Shown one piece after another: positions 36,837-48,767 of a DNA stretch of 64,000 nt. The stretch comes from Grammothele lineata. Taxonomy: Eukaryota; Basidiomycota; Agaricomycetes; Polyporales; Polyporaceae. How positions within the stretch are numbered: the first letter of the stretch is position 1; every line of letters begins with the position of its first letter. The notes under the pieces are model-generated. The model saw only the letters and a program-made list of their open reading frames with translations. It ran no database searches and was not told the DNA's origin. The translations under genes and the position numbers were made by a program. The stretch spans positions 434,001 through 498,000 of the forward strand of contig NDFF03000317.1 in the NCBI GenBank assembly GCA_002150815.3, given 5' to 3'.

Positions 36837-37655
36837 TCAAAATCGGAAGAATACACTCTTCAAGAACGACGCCTTGAAGCGCTCCGCATGCGAGGCGAAG
36901 ACGAAGAGCGGCTCGCTCCACATGAAGAACAGCCCAGTCGCAACAGGGACGATGCCAAGCAGTGCGCTCGTGAGGCGCACTCTACGACTCTGGCGGAGAG
37001 CACCAAGGGCAGGGCGCATCCAGGTGTTCCAGATGATGGCCATCCCCTCGGAGGCATGCGCGGCGACGAGTGCGGTGAGGCCCACATAGCCGACGAGGCT
37101 GCGCCAGGGCCATTCGTGGAGAGCATACTTGACGTACTCGAGGTCGAGCTCGGAAGGTCCGACAGCATAGATGGGCGGTGCTGGATCCTGGGGGGCGACG
37201 CGGTGGGCGAAGAAGTGAACGACCAGGAAAATGGCGGCGGTGTAGCCGGTGACGCTCAGGATGCTCGTGGCGCGGCGCGCTGCCTTCGGGGAGAGGACGC
37301 GCTTGAGCGTTGCGGAGAGCGGATGAACGATAAGCGGTGCGAGCACGAGGTATTTCTCGCCGAAGGAGGTTTGGTAATACTCTCGGCCGAGCAGCTGGGA
37401 CCGCCACTGAGACCAACGTCGATCGATGACCGCATATATGCTACTCACCATGACTTGCGACGCGAGCGATGTGCCACCGAGGTTTGCCATCACCGGCGCG
37501 GTGAGATGGATTAACGCAAACACGGTAATAAAGGGCGCAGAACCGTGGGCGATACGAGTGAGCGCGGGCTGGGTAGCGGCAGTAAGCCGCCGAAGAAAAG
37601 ACTTGTTCGGAGGCGCAGGTAGGGGCTTGTCATGGCTGAATTGATGCTCGGACAT
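36837..37655 (-). CDS. MCP1: MCP1-like mitochondrial outer membrane protein
   Basis: Two exons (37449-37655 and 36837-37394) give 254 aa after removal of a 54-nt intron that has no stop codon. Splicing restores SLASQVMLLGREYYQTSFGEKYLVLAPLIVH, a conserved block of the Mcp1/DUF1691 family (split here as SLASQVM and LLGREYYQTSF). Several hydrophobic segments follow: the first near residues 37-60, then the VTGYTAAIFLVVHFFAHR helix, SLVGYVGLTALVAAHASEG, and a final ALLGIVPVATGLFFMW. In yeast, Mcp1 sits in the outer mitochondrial membrane, works with Vps13 at contact sites and helps lipid balance. The same role is inferred here from family membership. The start codon lies 248 bp from the divergent RPA34 start. 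Confidence 0.8.
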   Translation of the reverse strand: MSEHQFSHDKPLPAPPNKSFLRRLTAATQPALTRIAHGSAPFITVFALIHLTAPVMANLGGTSLASQVMVSSIYAVIDRRWSQWRSQLLGREYYQTSFGEKYLVLAPLIVHPLSATLKRVLSPKAARRATSILSVTGYTAAIFLVVHFFAHRVAPQDPAPPIYAVGPSELDLEYVKYALHEWPWRSLVGYVGLTALVAAHASEGMAIIWNTWMRPALGALRQSRRVRLTSALLGIVPVATGLFFMWSEPLFVFASHAERFKASFLKSVFFRF

Positions 37656-37903
37656 CGTGCCGCCAGATGTTGTCGCAGACAGTGCTCAAGTTCCAGTATA
37701 TATGTCGTCGACGAAGAGGCTGCGGCGAAGACTAAGAGAGAGATGGCCGACGCGACGCGCGAGCTCACGACGCGTCATGTCATGGCCGTCGGCGCTGTTG
37801 TTTGGTTCAGAGGCTCTTGCCAAACAACCGCTTCCCGATCCGGAAGCCGCCAATATTTTGTGCGAGGGCGTCTGGCACGAGCGCTTCATCCACATCTCCG
37901 GTC
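37656..37903. promoter_or_regulatory. Divergent promoter, MCP1 and RPA34
   Basis: The two start codons are 248 bp apart and face outward, so regulatory sequence is shared. No recognised factor site was seen. Confidence 0.45.
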
Positions 37904-38870
37904 ATGTCATCCTCGCGCTCGTCGTCTTCGTCTCCTGAACCTGAGATTGTGTCGAAAAAGTCAAAGAAGGGAAAGGACAAGCAGAAGAAGGTCAAAATTG
38001 CACACCCTGCTGCGCAGGTCGACGAACATGGCCGGAACGAGGGCGACGATCCAAGCTGGGACTACAAGCCGCCAGAGGGCTACGCACTCTTAAAGCATAA
38101 GGCGGAGAAGACGGAATTTGACTGGGATAAAGTTCTCAATGATGATAACTTGGAGCTCTGGATCGTCCGAGTACCAGACGGGGTGCGTACTCGTTTCTTG
38201 CCCTTCACACACTTGTGTCTTTACATCTTCCCGCGTACGTGCAGCTCAAGCCCAAGCACCTCGAGAACCTGAAGCTCGGCCTCCCATCCTCCTCAAAAAC
38301 TGCGCGATTAGGCTCCGTCGACAGAAAAAGCACAACGTACGACGTCTGGCAGCTCGGCGAGGGCGACGCGGATGCCGTAGGCGGGGATGAGCTCCGCGCG
38401 ATGTCCTGCCTCCTCCCGCGGCACAAAAAGGACGGGAAGCTCTACCAAGGTGTGCACCACTTCTCTTACATCCACACTCCAATGCGCCTACGCGTTTCCT
38501 GTTCGTTACCAACTCGTTTGCAGCCCCAAAACCCATCACCCGCCGCCTCGTCCTCTCCGCCCGGCCCGAACTGCCCACCCCGCCCCAGTCCTCACCTGAG
38601 CCCTCAGCGGCAGTCGTGCACCAGAATCCGCCTCGGCCAAGATACCCGCCAGAGCTGCTCAAGCACCGCTTCGTGCCGATTGGGTCTCTGCCACCGCCCA
38701 CCGACGGGGATGTGGATATGGATGAGGAGACACCTCAAGCTAAGTCGAAGGCGGCGGCGGTGTCGCAGAAGGACGCGGAGCATGGAGAGAAGAGTAAGAA
38801 GAAGAGGAAAGAAAAAGCAGAGGCGGAATCGCCCCCAAAGAAGAAGGCTAAGAAAGCGAAGGCGTCGTAG
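37904..38870 (+). CDS. RPA34: RNA polymerase I subunit A34.5
   Basis: Three exons (37904-38182, 38245-38449, 38524-38870) total 831 nt, or 276 aa. The start gives a Ser-rich N-terminus followed by a Lys-rich stretch. The core has EFDWDKVLNDDNLELWIVRVPDG, interrupted in the genome by no intron up to DG, then LKPKHLENLKL, YDVWQLGEG and MSCLLPRHKKDGKLY. A block with ITRRLVLSARPELP and HRFVPIGS comes next. The C-terminus is a Lys/Glu-rich tail (KKKRKEKAE, KKKAKKAKAS). Core and basic tail together match the Rpa34.5/PAF49 family. It pairs with A49 as a built-in TFIIF-like part of Pol I in the nucleolus. Confidence 0.8.
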
Positions 38871-39256
38871 ACCTGCCCCTTCTATATCACCATTCGTCCC
38901 CATTGCTATCTCTTCGTGCCCTAGCGTTGGTCCCGAATGGCAATATGCATGATCATGACTCTCGTTCGCCCGAGAGGTCACACAACCCACGACCTGACAT
39001 CCAGACAACGACGGTGTGAGATGCATACGACGTGAGGTGAGGAGGGTACAGGGGGTGGGACAGACGACGAGGAGAACATGTACCTAAACATGATAACAGC
39101 GCAGGTGAATACGTACGATAATGACGACAATGGGTAGTGATGACGAGTATACCGAGCGATGGGGAGAAGGGCTGCGATAGAGAGAGGGGGAGGAGGGGGA
39201 GGATCCAGGCAGACAGAGCATATAATACCAATAAGCACGTACAGCGCCGCTTCCAC
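38871..39256. other. Convergent 3' spacer RPA34 / NGG1
   Basis: The two stop codons face each other over 386 bp, so this stretch holds both 3' UTRs and polyadenylation sites. No gene seen. Confidence 0.5.
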
Positions 39257-42183
39257 TCAACCCAGGTCCATCTCGTCCCCCGCCCTCCCCTTCCCCTTCG
39301 CCCCGAACCCAAAACTAGTCCGTGGCACCCCGTTCGCCCGCCCATTCGCCATCGCATGCCTGTGCCCGTGCCCGTTCGCCGCCCCGTTGACCGCCACGCT
39401 CAGCGCGGAAGGCGCGGGCGGGGGCTTACGCCGCGCGAGCTCCGCCTGCACCTCCTCGTCCACGCCCGCGAACACGCTCTCCCGCGGGAAGCCCCATATC
39501 CGCCCGGGCTGTGCGCGCTCCTTCTCTGCGAACGCCGCCTCTGCGATCTCCACGAACCGCCCCCTTGTCCGCACTTGCTCATTGAGCTGCTCGGGCACGT
39601 TCAGCCTATTATGCTCATCTGGGGAAAGACCCAGTGCGGCGGGGCACGGGGGCAACGCAGCGAGCCCCGTCGGGGGCGGGGCGGGTGTATCTTTGGAATG
39701 CGAATGATGATGTGAGGAGGGATGCTTCTTCTTCTTGTTCGCCTTCGGGCCGTCCTTCTTCTGCAGCTTGGCGTAGAGCGTGGAGATGTTGCGGTCGATC
39801 GCGTCCCGGGCGTCGACGTACTCCTGGTGCGCCAGCCGGTCCTGTGCGATCTCGGCGAGCCGCGCGCGGCGCGCCTTGTTCGTCGCGAGGACTGTGCGCA
39901 GTTCGCGCTGTGCGTGTCGGAGAGCGGTTGCGATGGGGTCGTCGACCGCTTCTGAGTAGTCGGGCTGGGGAACAGCACGGTCAACCCGCCGCTCGTGCAC
40001 AAGAAAGGGGGTGGGGTAGGGTAGCGAACGATGTGCAAACACTCACAATCTCCTCAAGCAGCCCATGATGCCGCATCACGTTCTTCAGCCTCTCCTCCAG
40101 ATCCGCCACGTTCAGCTTATCCCTCGCCGCCGCAGCCGCCGCCCCATTCGTGCCCGGCCTCCCCTCCATCGCCTCCTCCGCCGCCTTCACGCCCTTCCAC
40201 TCCGTCGCGTCGTGCATCGGTATCAGCGCGCTCACCACGCGCTCCGTCAGCGGCCCGTGCCCCCTCTCCTCCGTGAGCAGATCCGGCTCCCCCAGCGTCG
40301 ACGGCTCCCACTTCGGCAGCGGCGCCGGCGGCCCCGCCCCGCTCGCGCTCGCGCTCGTATTATGCGGGCGCACGGCGGCGGTGCCGGGGAGCGGGCCCCC
40401 GTACGCGGCGGTGTCCTCCTCGCCCCAGACGAGGGTGTAGTGCCGGCCGAGCTTGGGCATGACGAACGGCTCGGCCTCGTCTGCGGTGTACTGCAGGAAG
40501 CCGACGTCCTCCTCCTTGATCGGCCGGAGCCACGGTTCGATGCTCGTGTAGAAGGTCGTCACTTGCACCTGGTTCGGCTGCTTACTCTTGCTGAAATCTT
40601 CTGTGACTTCGGACTGCTTGCTCGGGCCGGCGACAGGGCGGGGCGCTATGGGTGGTCGGGTGGGGAGTAGTGGTACGGATGTGGGGAGGGCGAAATCCGG
40701 GGCATGTGAGGGCTGTGATGCATGGGGTTAGTTGTGGTTCCGGCGTCTGTACAAAGTCCAGAGAGATAGGATGGCTGTGGCGCGGATCGGAGACGTTCTC
40801 CAACACTCGGCGTCTGTTTCCCAGCTGTTGACCGCCTATACGGATACCAGGCAAGACATTGGAGGACGATCGCCGAGACAGAAAAAGCCACAAGGCCGCC
40901 GCCCCAAACCACTACAGCCCATCGACTCCATTCCGCACGGCCAGCACGGCGCGTACCCCATTCACCCCTGCAGAGCACGACACTGCTGGTTCGTGTGTAA
41001 CGAGACGTACCTTGGAGAATGCTATTGACGTGGAGGGATACTTCGAAGGTTTCGGTAGAGGGGGTGGATGTGAAGGTGTGTGTACAGGCATTGGCGACGC
41101 CTTGCGTATCTTCGGAGGGTCTGCATCCTGACGTCACTACTGTGAAACAGTGCCGCTGGGGTTAGCGTACCTGGTTCGATATCGCTATCCTCATCTCGTT
41201 TCCGCTTCTTCTTCTTGTTCTTCTTCAACTCCTCACTAAACCACGTTTAGGGATCATAAAGGATGGAAGTGACTTCATACTTACTGCTTGCGCGCGTCGA
41301 CAAATGTTGGCGTGGGTGTCTGAGCAGGTGGCGGAGGTATAGTGGCGGGCCGATTCTTGGGTGGTTGAGAAGGTGGCTGGGCTGAGGCACGGCCCTCGTC
41401 TCCGTTGACGGATGGTGTGACTGTAATACCCATGACGACGACGACAAAGTAGCGAAGAGAAGGTGGATATGGGTGGTGCAGAGAAATGCCAAAGTCAGAT
41501 AGTCGGGGTATCGCGGGAGTGGCGGAGGCATGGCCAGAGCGTTGTTGTCATGTCGTGTGTTTGTACAGAAAGACATCCGTAGTGCGCATTATGAGATTGG
41601 TAATGGGTTTTGACCGTTATGGGTCGGGTTTGAAGGAAACAATACCGAGCGGAGAGTCCGGAGCACGGGCCCGGGAGGGTGGTTGACCGTGGGATAGTAG
41701 ACATACCAAGTCGGAATTCCCATGTAGCGAGCAAGGAGCAGGAAAGGACGACGAAAAGCGGTGAGACAGAGTGTGCAAGAGGTGAATATTGTGGTAGTGG
41801 CGGTCCGAGAGGGGCAGAGTACGCGATGGAAGAGCGCGTCGCAGGTAAAGACGGACCATTGGCAGAGGAAAGAGCGAACGAGATCATAAGTTCCGGCTTC
41901 AGCAACGCAGTAGAAGGTACGCACATCCACGTTCCTTCTCCGCCTTCTGGATGGCCTTTGCCTTGCCCTTCTCCTTCTCCTTTAGCCGGCGCATGCGCTC
42001 GTCAATCGCGCGTATGTCATCTGTGGCCTTCTTGACGCGTTCGATGCTCTTTTCCTTGTATTCGAGGAGCTCCTTTTGGAGCTGCAAGAGCTCGTCCGTC
42101 TGAGGGACCGCCTCTGGGGGGTTGTGGTAGAGCGAGGAGCGTAATGTGGGGAGCGGGGCGTATGGCGAGACGGAGGACGACAT
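39257..42183 (-). CDS. NGG1: SAGA/ADA complex subunit ADA3
   Basis: The C-terminal exons are firm: 40047-40712 and 39257-39964, preceded by one ending at 40753. They carry VTTFYTSIEPWLRPIKEED, VGFLQYT and MPKLGRHYTLVWGEED. A helical region with LEERLKNVMRHHGLL and a long coiled segment follow, up to EMDLG at the end. This is the signature of Ada3/Ngg1, which links Gcn5 and Ada2 in the SAGA histone acetyltransferase module. The N-terminal exon starts at an ATG at 42183. It reads LLQLQKELLEYKEKSIERVKK, a coiled coil (limited here to that stretch), and is typical of the family. Middle exons (Pro-rich, at about 41.27-41.45 kb; Lys-rich, KKNKKKKRKR, near 41.2 kb; and one near 41.1 kb) are clear by content, but their exact borders are not solved. 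It is divergent to the Mg2+ transporter. Confidence 0.82.
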
Positions 42184-42590
42184 GGCGCGTTCGAGCCGAC
42201 GGGGACGCCGGATGTGCGCGAGAGTAGCGTACGCGGGCCGTGTGTCGCGGTGCGAGACGGCCGCGGTGCGATGGCGGGGCGCGGGGGGTGTGGAGGTCGG
42301 GGGCGGAGGCGGGAGGGCGGGCACCGTCGCGAGCAGATCCAAGTGCGCAGGCGCCCGGAGGTGTCAATGACATGCGCGCTCGTGAGCGCCGGAAAGGCAG
42401 CTCGTTCGCACGGCACCGACGAAGCAGTGTTCCCGATCGAGACCCACAAGAGGCGCGCATATAGCCTTTGCCCGGCTGAAGCTGCCTTGAGCTCTCCCCA
42501 CACTCTTCTCCTCGCACTCAGGTGCTCCTTTCCTCCTTCCTTCATCTCAAAAGCGGCCTTTTTCCACCTGGTTTCCGCGTGTTTTCTGTC
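42184..42590. promoter_or_regulatory. Divergent promoter, NGG1 and SLC41-type gene
   Basis: The two start codons are 407 bp apart and diverge. Pyrimidine-rich tracts lie at about 42490-42550 just before the transporter start, a common feature of fungal promoters. An alternative upstream ATG for NGG1 at 42342 would extend that protein with a Pro/Thr-rich stretch, but it fits the family less well. Confidence 0.4.
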
Positions 42591-44636
42591 ATGTCCTACG
42601 CCAACTCCCGACAAGCCCTTCTCTTCGACGCCGACCACGACTCTCACAACGAAGACGACACAGAGTCCAGCTCAGACACCTTCGAAATGTCCGGCCTCGA
42701 AGAGGTTCCTGTCACTCCCTCTCGCCGCTCATCCTACGGTACTTCGCCTTATCATCATGATCCATCAGACTCGGACTCGGACTCGGACGTGGAGGAGGCA
42801 CTCCTTGGTTCTGACTCTCGCACTCGCGGCCGCGAGAGGTCAGAGCGACCAAGTACGTTCACTCAGGTGAAGAGGATCGTTCTTGAGGTGCGTTTTCTAT
42901 GATTTTCCCATTACACAGCGGAATATCTACAACCTTTGACAGACCGCACCAACACTTCTCCTCACTACGCTTGGGCTGCTTTTCACCGGCGAGATCTTGG
43001 ATTCGGTCTCGGTGAGTACCCTTGCCCGCGCGCACACTCTACGATGCTAACAGTAGTACAGCACTGGAAAGCCATGACTCGCGTAGACGAACTTATAATG
43101 ATTATTCCCGTCATTCTCAACCTCAAGGGTAATCTTGAGATGAATATGTCTGCTCGTCTCGGTACGGCGGCCAACATGGGCGACCTCGACATCCCCGCCA
43201 AGCGCCGTTCCATCATTCTCGGCAACCTTTCCCTCCTACAGGTCCAAGCCACCGTCGTTTCCTTCTTCGCCGCCATAGTCGCGTTTGGGATGAGCCATAT
43301 CGTTCCAGGACAGGCCACTTTTATGGAAGTACCTGAAGATGACTCCACCGGCACGTTAGCACTGCGGGTCCTCGCTCGCGGCGTCCACAAGCCCAAGCCT
43401 AACCGGCCAATACCCCTACCACCCTCAGGAGCAGCTGAGTAAGTCTTTCCGTGCAACGGGTATGCTCCCACGAGACGCTCAATGCGTGTACGCCGACCCA
43501 TAGATTCGCCATGGTTGCCTCTTCGGCCATGTGTGCGGCATGTCTCTCAAGCGTGCTCCTGGGCTCATTCATGTGCGGCCTCGTCGTTGTCTGCAGGAAG
43601 ATTGGCTTGGATCCTGGTAAGTTCTCTCTTATCTCGCGCTCGCTCGTCCCACCCTCATATCCCACGCCCGCTCCCTGTCAGACAACATCGCACCCGCCGT
43701 AGCGGCATGTCTCGGCGACCTCGTCACGCTCTCATTACTCGGTGTCATTGCCGAAGCGCACCTCGCAGTGCTCGACACGCCCGTACCCATCGTCATCATC
43801 GTCGTTCTCGCCCTCGCCGCCATAGGCTGGACAGTCGTCACGAACCGAAACGAGCACGTGCGCCACCTGCTCACGCAGGGCTGGTCCCCGCTCTTCCTCG
43901 CCATGGCCATCAGCAGCGGCACGGGCATCGTGCTCGACACGTTTGTCGAGCGGTACAGCGGCTTCGCGCTCCTCGCCGTCGTGATCGCCGGTGCGTACCA
44001 CGTCTTCGCGATCCCCGACGCCGCTCCGTGCCGTACAACTTTCCGCTCCCCCGGGCCGGTCACGTTCCGCTTTTGCTGACCCGACCCTTGGTCCTGCCTA
44101 CAGGTCTGCCTGGGGGCGTGAGCGCGATCTTCGTCTCCCGGCTGTCGACCGCGCTGCACGCAGCGACGACGAAGGCGACGGCGTCTGCCGTGGCTGTGAC
44201 GGACGCGCTCGTCGAGCTCAAGGACGACCGGCACCACCCGAGCTCAAAGCTCGTGATGACAACGCTCATTGCGGTCAGCCTGCCCGTCGAGATACTCTTC
44301 CTCGTCTGTGTCGTCGCGTTCGGGTGGATACACCTGCCGTTCTTGTTTATCGCGCTCCAGATACTGTTCTTCCTACTCGCTGTGTGTCCTTTTCGCCTCT
44401 TCTCATGTCGTCGCAACAACTCACGCGTGTACCTGCAGATCACGATCTCGCTGCTCGTCGCGAAGCTGCTAACGACACTCCTCTGGCGGCGTGGGCTCGA
44501 CCCGGACATGTACGCTCTACCGATCCAGTCCGCGCTCACGGACCTCTCGGGGCAGCTCCTCCTCGTTGCGTGCTACGAGCTCGCGTCCCTGCTCGGGGCG
44601 AAAGTCGCGCTCAAGCACAAGCACAAGAACTCGTGA
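42591..44636 (+). CDS. SLC41/MgtE-type magnesium transporter
   Basis: Seven exons with introns at 42888-42942, 43012-43061, 43439-43503, 43617-43681, 43991-44103 and 44382-44438 give 546 aa. A polar, acidic N-terminus of about 100 residues precedes two related membrane repeats. The first has TRVDELIMIIPVILNLKGNLEM, NMSARLGTAANMG, and then NLSLLQVQATVVSFFAAIVAFG. The second begins with DNIAPAVAACLGDLVTLSLLG and ends with helices near AITISLLVAKLLTTLLW. Asn and Asp/Glu residues within LKGNLEM and GDLVT match the ion-path residues of SLC41/MgtE proteins. These carry Mg2+ or other divalent cations. The membrane it sits in cannot be told from sequence. Confidence 0.85.
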
Positions 44637-45920
44637 TTGTGTTCCCCGGTGTGCCGCCTCCCGCTCTGCTCTTTAGTTTACTCGTTGTGCATGCGCACGA
44701 CGCCTATCTGATCCCGTACCCATAGTCGCTCCCTGCCATTCTCGCTCTCATACCACCCCGCATGACGCATCGCTATGTTGTGTATCTTACCCCATTCCCC
44801 GTTCATCTTCGTCAGACAGAGTTAGTATAGTCTTGTAGTAATTTATCGCCTTTCCACTTTCCCAACACGTCCCGGTGCGCCCGAGCGGGTGCGCCTGCCC
44901 CATGTGGGTTAACGCAATCTTGACTCTCAATGATCTTCAGAACGAGGGCCCGCTCTGCATCGCAAGAACACCTCAACAGAGCGAGGGTACTGGACATGGT
45001 GAAGAGCTGCGTACGAGTCCGCTACCAGTCCCGGCGGCATCCCCCGGGCCCTCCAGAGTCAAATTCAAACCCGATGCGTCCACCTCAATCGCACAATATG
45101 GGCCCGCCTTGCGCCGGCGGCGTCCCTCCCGCGGGATCTAGCTCGTGTAGGAAGGTGCTCAGGCTGTTCTTTCATGATACCCCTTCCGTGCGGCCTTGCC
45201 GTGTAATCTCTGACGTGTCGATCCCGCGCGCGCGCGGTATCCCACGTGGGCGACGGAAGCATTTTGCCCTCCAGGGTCGGCGGGCGGAAAGCATCTATAC
45301 TTATCGGGGTGTGCGCTTCAATGACACTCCCGAATCGCGAGTCGCGAATGGCGGGCTTGCCGGCGGGCGACGCCAGAGCTCAGAGGTTTCAGGATCGTTA
45401 ATGGTTCCTCGACCCAACCCCAAAAGCCAAACCTGCCGGTACTGGAAGGTAATGGCCAACGGGCCTGCATCGCTCGGTCGAGGACGAACAATCCTGATCA
45501 TGATGCTCGCTGTGGATGTACTATGCGCCGCCCCGAGTTCGAGGACATTACAAGTGGCTGGCCATATGTATTATCGTACACCGATCTGGATGGAAGGGAA
45601 AGACAAGAGAGCCCAATGATGTCCTGCCCGAGCGTCGCGCTCATCCAGTGTACGGTAAGTACTGAACGCAACCGCGGGACGCACCCGAAGGTACATGCTG
45701 GGAGAGACATACCCGAACTCGCAGTCTACCGGTACCATCCAAGTCTCCACCTCCTCCGCCGACGCCAATAGCGATCGACGCCAGCCCCGACGCTCCTCCT
45801 CCAATCACCAACCTTGCACCAACCCCCGCCCGCTCCTCGAAAAAAAAATTCCGGGCAGCCCCATCCATCCGCTAACACCTCCCGCACCCCTCGGACAAGC
45901 CTCCGAGGTTTGGAAACGCC
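44637..45920. other. Spacer between SLC41 and histone deacetylase
   Basis: It contains both 3' UTRs, since the genes converge here. Frames at 44930-45619 (plus) are GC-driven and show no family motif. A short poly-A run on the plus strand near 45840 is too small to call. Confidence 0.4.
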
Positions 45921-48077
45921 TCACCCAGACCCCTCCTGCGCCTCCGCCGAATCGACGTCCATGCCCGCCTCCTCCTGCGACGTCTCATGGTCCGGCTCCG
46001 GCTCCGTGTCGACGCGCTCCTTCGCCTTCGGGGGCCGTCCCCGTCCCCTCCCCCGCCCGCGTCCCTTACCTCGTGCGGCGACTTTCGCAGGGGGTTCGTC
46101 CGCGTCGTCGTCGTCGTCGTCACCCCCTCCTGAGGCTGCAGCAGCCGCTGCTTCGGCTGCGGCAGCGGCGGCGATGCTGGCGGCGCTGGGTCGGCCCCGG
46201 CCGCGCCCTCGTCCCCGTCGGCCTCCGCGCGGCTTACGCCCGGGGGTCCCACCGCGGCGCCCGGTGGAGGTAGAAGCCGTGGCGGAGACGGAGGAGGACG
46301 CGGCAGGGGCGTCTTCGGGCTCCGTCTGCGCGTCCTGGTCGCGGTCCCCGTCGTAGAACTCACCTCTGGACGTCGCCCCCGTGATGCTCTCCGGGGCTCG
46401 TTCGTCCTCCGCCCCGTCCTCTCCCCCGCCCCCACCACCACGGCCGCGGGCCTCCTCGTCCGCAAGCCACCCCGCGAGGTCCGGGGGGATATCCTGGAGC
46501 GCGACGGACGGCGCGCCCTGTAGGTACCTGAGCTTGTTCCGCACCGCGAGGGTGATGCGCTGCAAGCTCGCCGCCGTGTTCTGGTTCTCCACGCGGCCCG
46601 TAAGCGGCGGATGGAGCTTCCACTTCGTCTCCCTAAAGAACGAGTCATATATCGTCTGCGGGAGCTCATCTGGGACGCGCGCGCCCACGAGCACCGCGGT
46701 CTCGTACGTCCAGCACCTCGAGACGTTCTTGATCGTGTACCCCCCTCCCCCAAGGACAAGCAGCGGCACGTTGAACTTGCGCACGAAGTTGACGCACTCG
46801 CCGTGCGCGGCGATGGAGAGGTTGAACGCCCCGAGGCGGTCGCACCCGAGCGAGTCCGCGCCGCACTGGAGGACGATGGCGGTGGGCCGGAAGGCGGTGA
46901 CGGTGTCCTCGATGACGGTCTTGAAGACGGTGAGGTACATGTCGTCGTCGATGCCGTCCTTGAGGGGCACGTTCAGGCAGAAGTGCTTGCCGGCGCCGAC
47001 GCCGTTGTCGTCGAGCTTGCCGGTGCCGGGGAAGAAGTCGCCGGTGTATTTGTGGAAGGAGACGGTCATGACGCGGTTGGAGTGGTAGAATGCGAACTCG
47101 ACGCCGTCGCCGTGGTGGATGTCGATGTCGATGTAGAGTACGCGGGGGTGGTATCTGCCCGCTTGGTTAGTAAATGCGCAACGAGTGGCTCGGATAAAAT
47201 TAGCAACGAAGTAACGAGCCATCCCTCGAAGTATTAACCACGTAACTATAAGCCGTGGACAGCGGCCACTGCACGACTTTCACAGAATTGCACGAGCGCG
47301 TTTCAAAGAATGACACGCATCGCGACCGTGAAGAGGAAATACCGAAGAGCAAAACCATCGCACAAACCGCCACTCACCTAAGCAGCTCCAAAATCGCCAA
47401 CACGATATCATTCACATAGCAGAACCCGCTCGCCTCGCCCTTCTTCGCGTGGTGCAGCCCCCCGCTCCAGTTGATGGCGATGTCCGTCGTGCCCGCGCAC
47501 AGCTTGCGCGCGGCGGCGAGCGACGCGCCCGCGTACATCTTGCAAAAGTCGAACATGTCCGCGAAGATGGGGCAGTCCTCGACGCAGTTGAAGCTGTCGA
47601 TCCAGGCTTTCATGCTCGCTTGGTTCTGGTTCTGGGGGGTGACCCTGAAGGGGCGGGGAGCGCGTCAGTGTGTGTTCGTAGACGGTTTGCGCGACGGTGG
47701 GTATTTTATGACATGCCCGATTAAGGCAAGAGGGCCGTGATGATGTCACAGTATATAAGACTTCCTACGAGTCGCTGGCACTGTAGCGTGCGTTGGCTAC
47801 TACCTTCGTACTCACTTTTCGAGGAAATCAATGTAGTCGCTATCATGATACGCTTCGAGCTCTTCTCGTGTAGCTGGGCGGGGATTGTAGACGTTGTGTA
47901 TCTGCTTGTCGAGACCATAACCGAGGACCAGCGCGTTGGTCAGCGTTAGTCGGTGAGGCTTCATAGGATGATGTTCCTAAAAAATAAGAGTGAGAAAAGG
48001 CATAAGTAAGTGGCGTTCCCGTGTTTGGCGTACCCCATAGTGTTGTGCGCCAACACCTTTCGGGAAGTAATAAGATA
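45921..48077 (-). CDS. Class I histone deacetylase with basic tail
   Basis: Exons 48034-48077, 47816-47976, 47378-47644 and 45921-47154 give at least 568 aa. It reads [22 protein letters not shown], then [15 protein letters not shown]. The catalytic core has [19 protein letters not shown], the zinc-binding [22 protein letters not shown] and LGGGGYT. This is a class I (Rpd3/Hos2) enzyme that removes acetyl groups from histone lysines in nuclear complexes. The first few residues are missing: no ATG is in frame before 48077, so a short first exon lies upstream. The last about 170 residues are unusual, with an acidic part, poly-Ala, and repeated Arg-Gly-Arg-Pro patterns such as [10 protein letters not shown]. 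One intron is 223 nt and one 171 nt, longer than elsewhere in the window. Confidence 0.87.
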
Positions 48078-48767
48078 CTATGGGACGTGAATGGGGCTAT
48101 CATAGGGGTGATTAGCGGCAAGTTAAGACAATTTCAGGTAAATTGTAGTACATTGACGCGTTCTGTTATTGGTTCTGCGGTGCCATGAGATCCCCTGTCA
48201 TCGAAGTACGGGGAGGAGGAAAAGGTCAAAGTGGTCGCTTGGGAGGTGCGAACCATGCCTCGGACTGGGTGAGCTGAGCAAATTCAGCCAGCAAATCTTT
48301 GTGATTAGCTGCACGAGAGCCTATACGTGCGGTTTAAACACACTTTGTGGCGGATAATTGAAGTCTTTAGGCTGAACGCGAGTTTGAATATGAGGGCGGT
48401 CCCTGTTGGCAGTCCAAGTGGTTCAGTATGATGAACGATATGTGAAAAATCATTGCTTTACACAACGCGTTCAAAAACGCTTGCTATACTCACTGTGTGT
48501 ATCTAAGATGCGCCTACGTGTGGTTTCACGGACGTCGTATGGCTAGAGGGCGTGCAGGCAAGGCAAGAGTGAGGGCGTCGAGCGCGTTGGGCCGCGTAGA
48601 ATCTGCCACAGCGGCTTAGTCAGCGTGATCTGGATCTGGCGCGCCCTCGAGCGCCTGCTCGACCCCGCCTGTTGTCGCTCATGAGCTGGACTCGTTAAAC
48701 CGCCCTGGTTCCGTCTCGCCTGCTCTCGCTGTCCTCGTCACCGGCTCCAGCAGCCATCAGGGCAGCC
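48078..48767. promoter_or_regulatory. Divergent promoter, deacetylase and PER1
   Basis: About 690 bp lie between the first recognised exon of the deacetylase and the PER1 start codon, on opposite strands. The missing first exon of the deacetylase is expected in the left part. No other gene is visible. Confidence 0.4.

Noticed and set aside
36723..37514. Plus-strand frame of 263 codons
   Set aside because: It is antisense to the MCP1 gene, whose family motifs and intron are clear.
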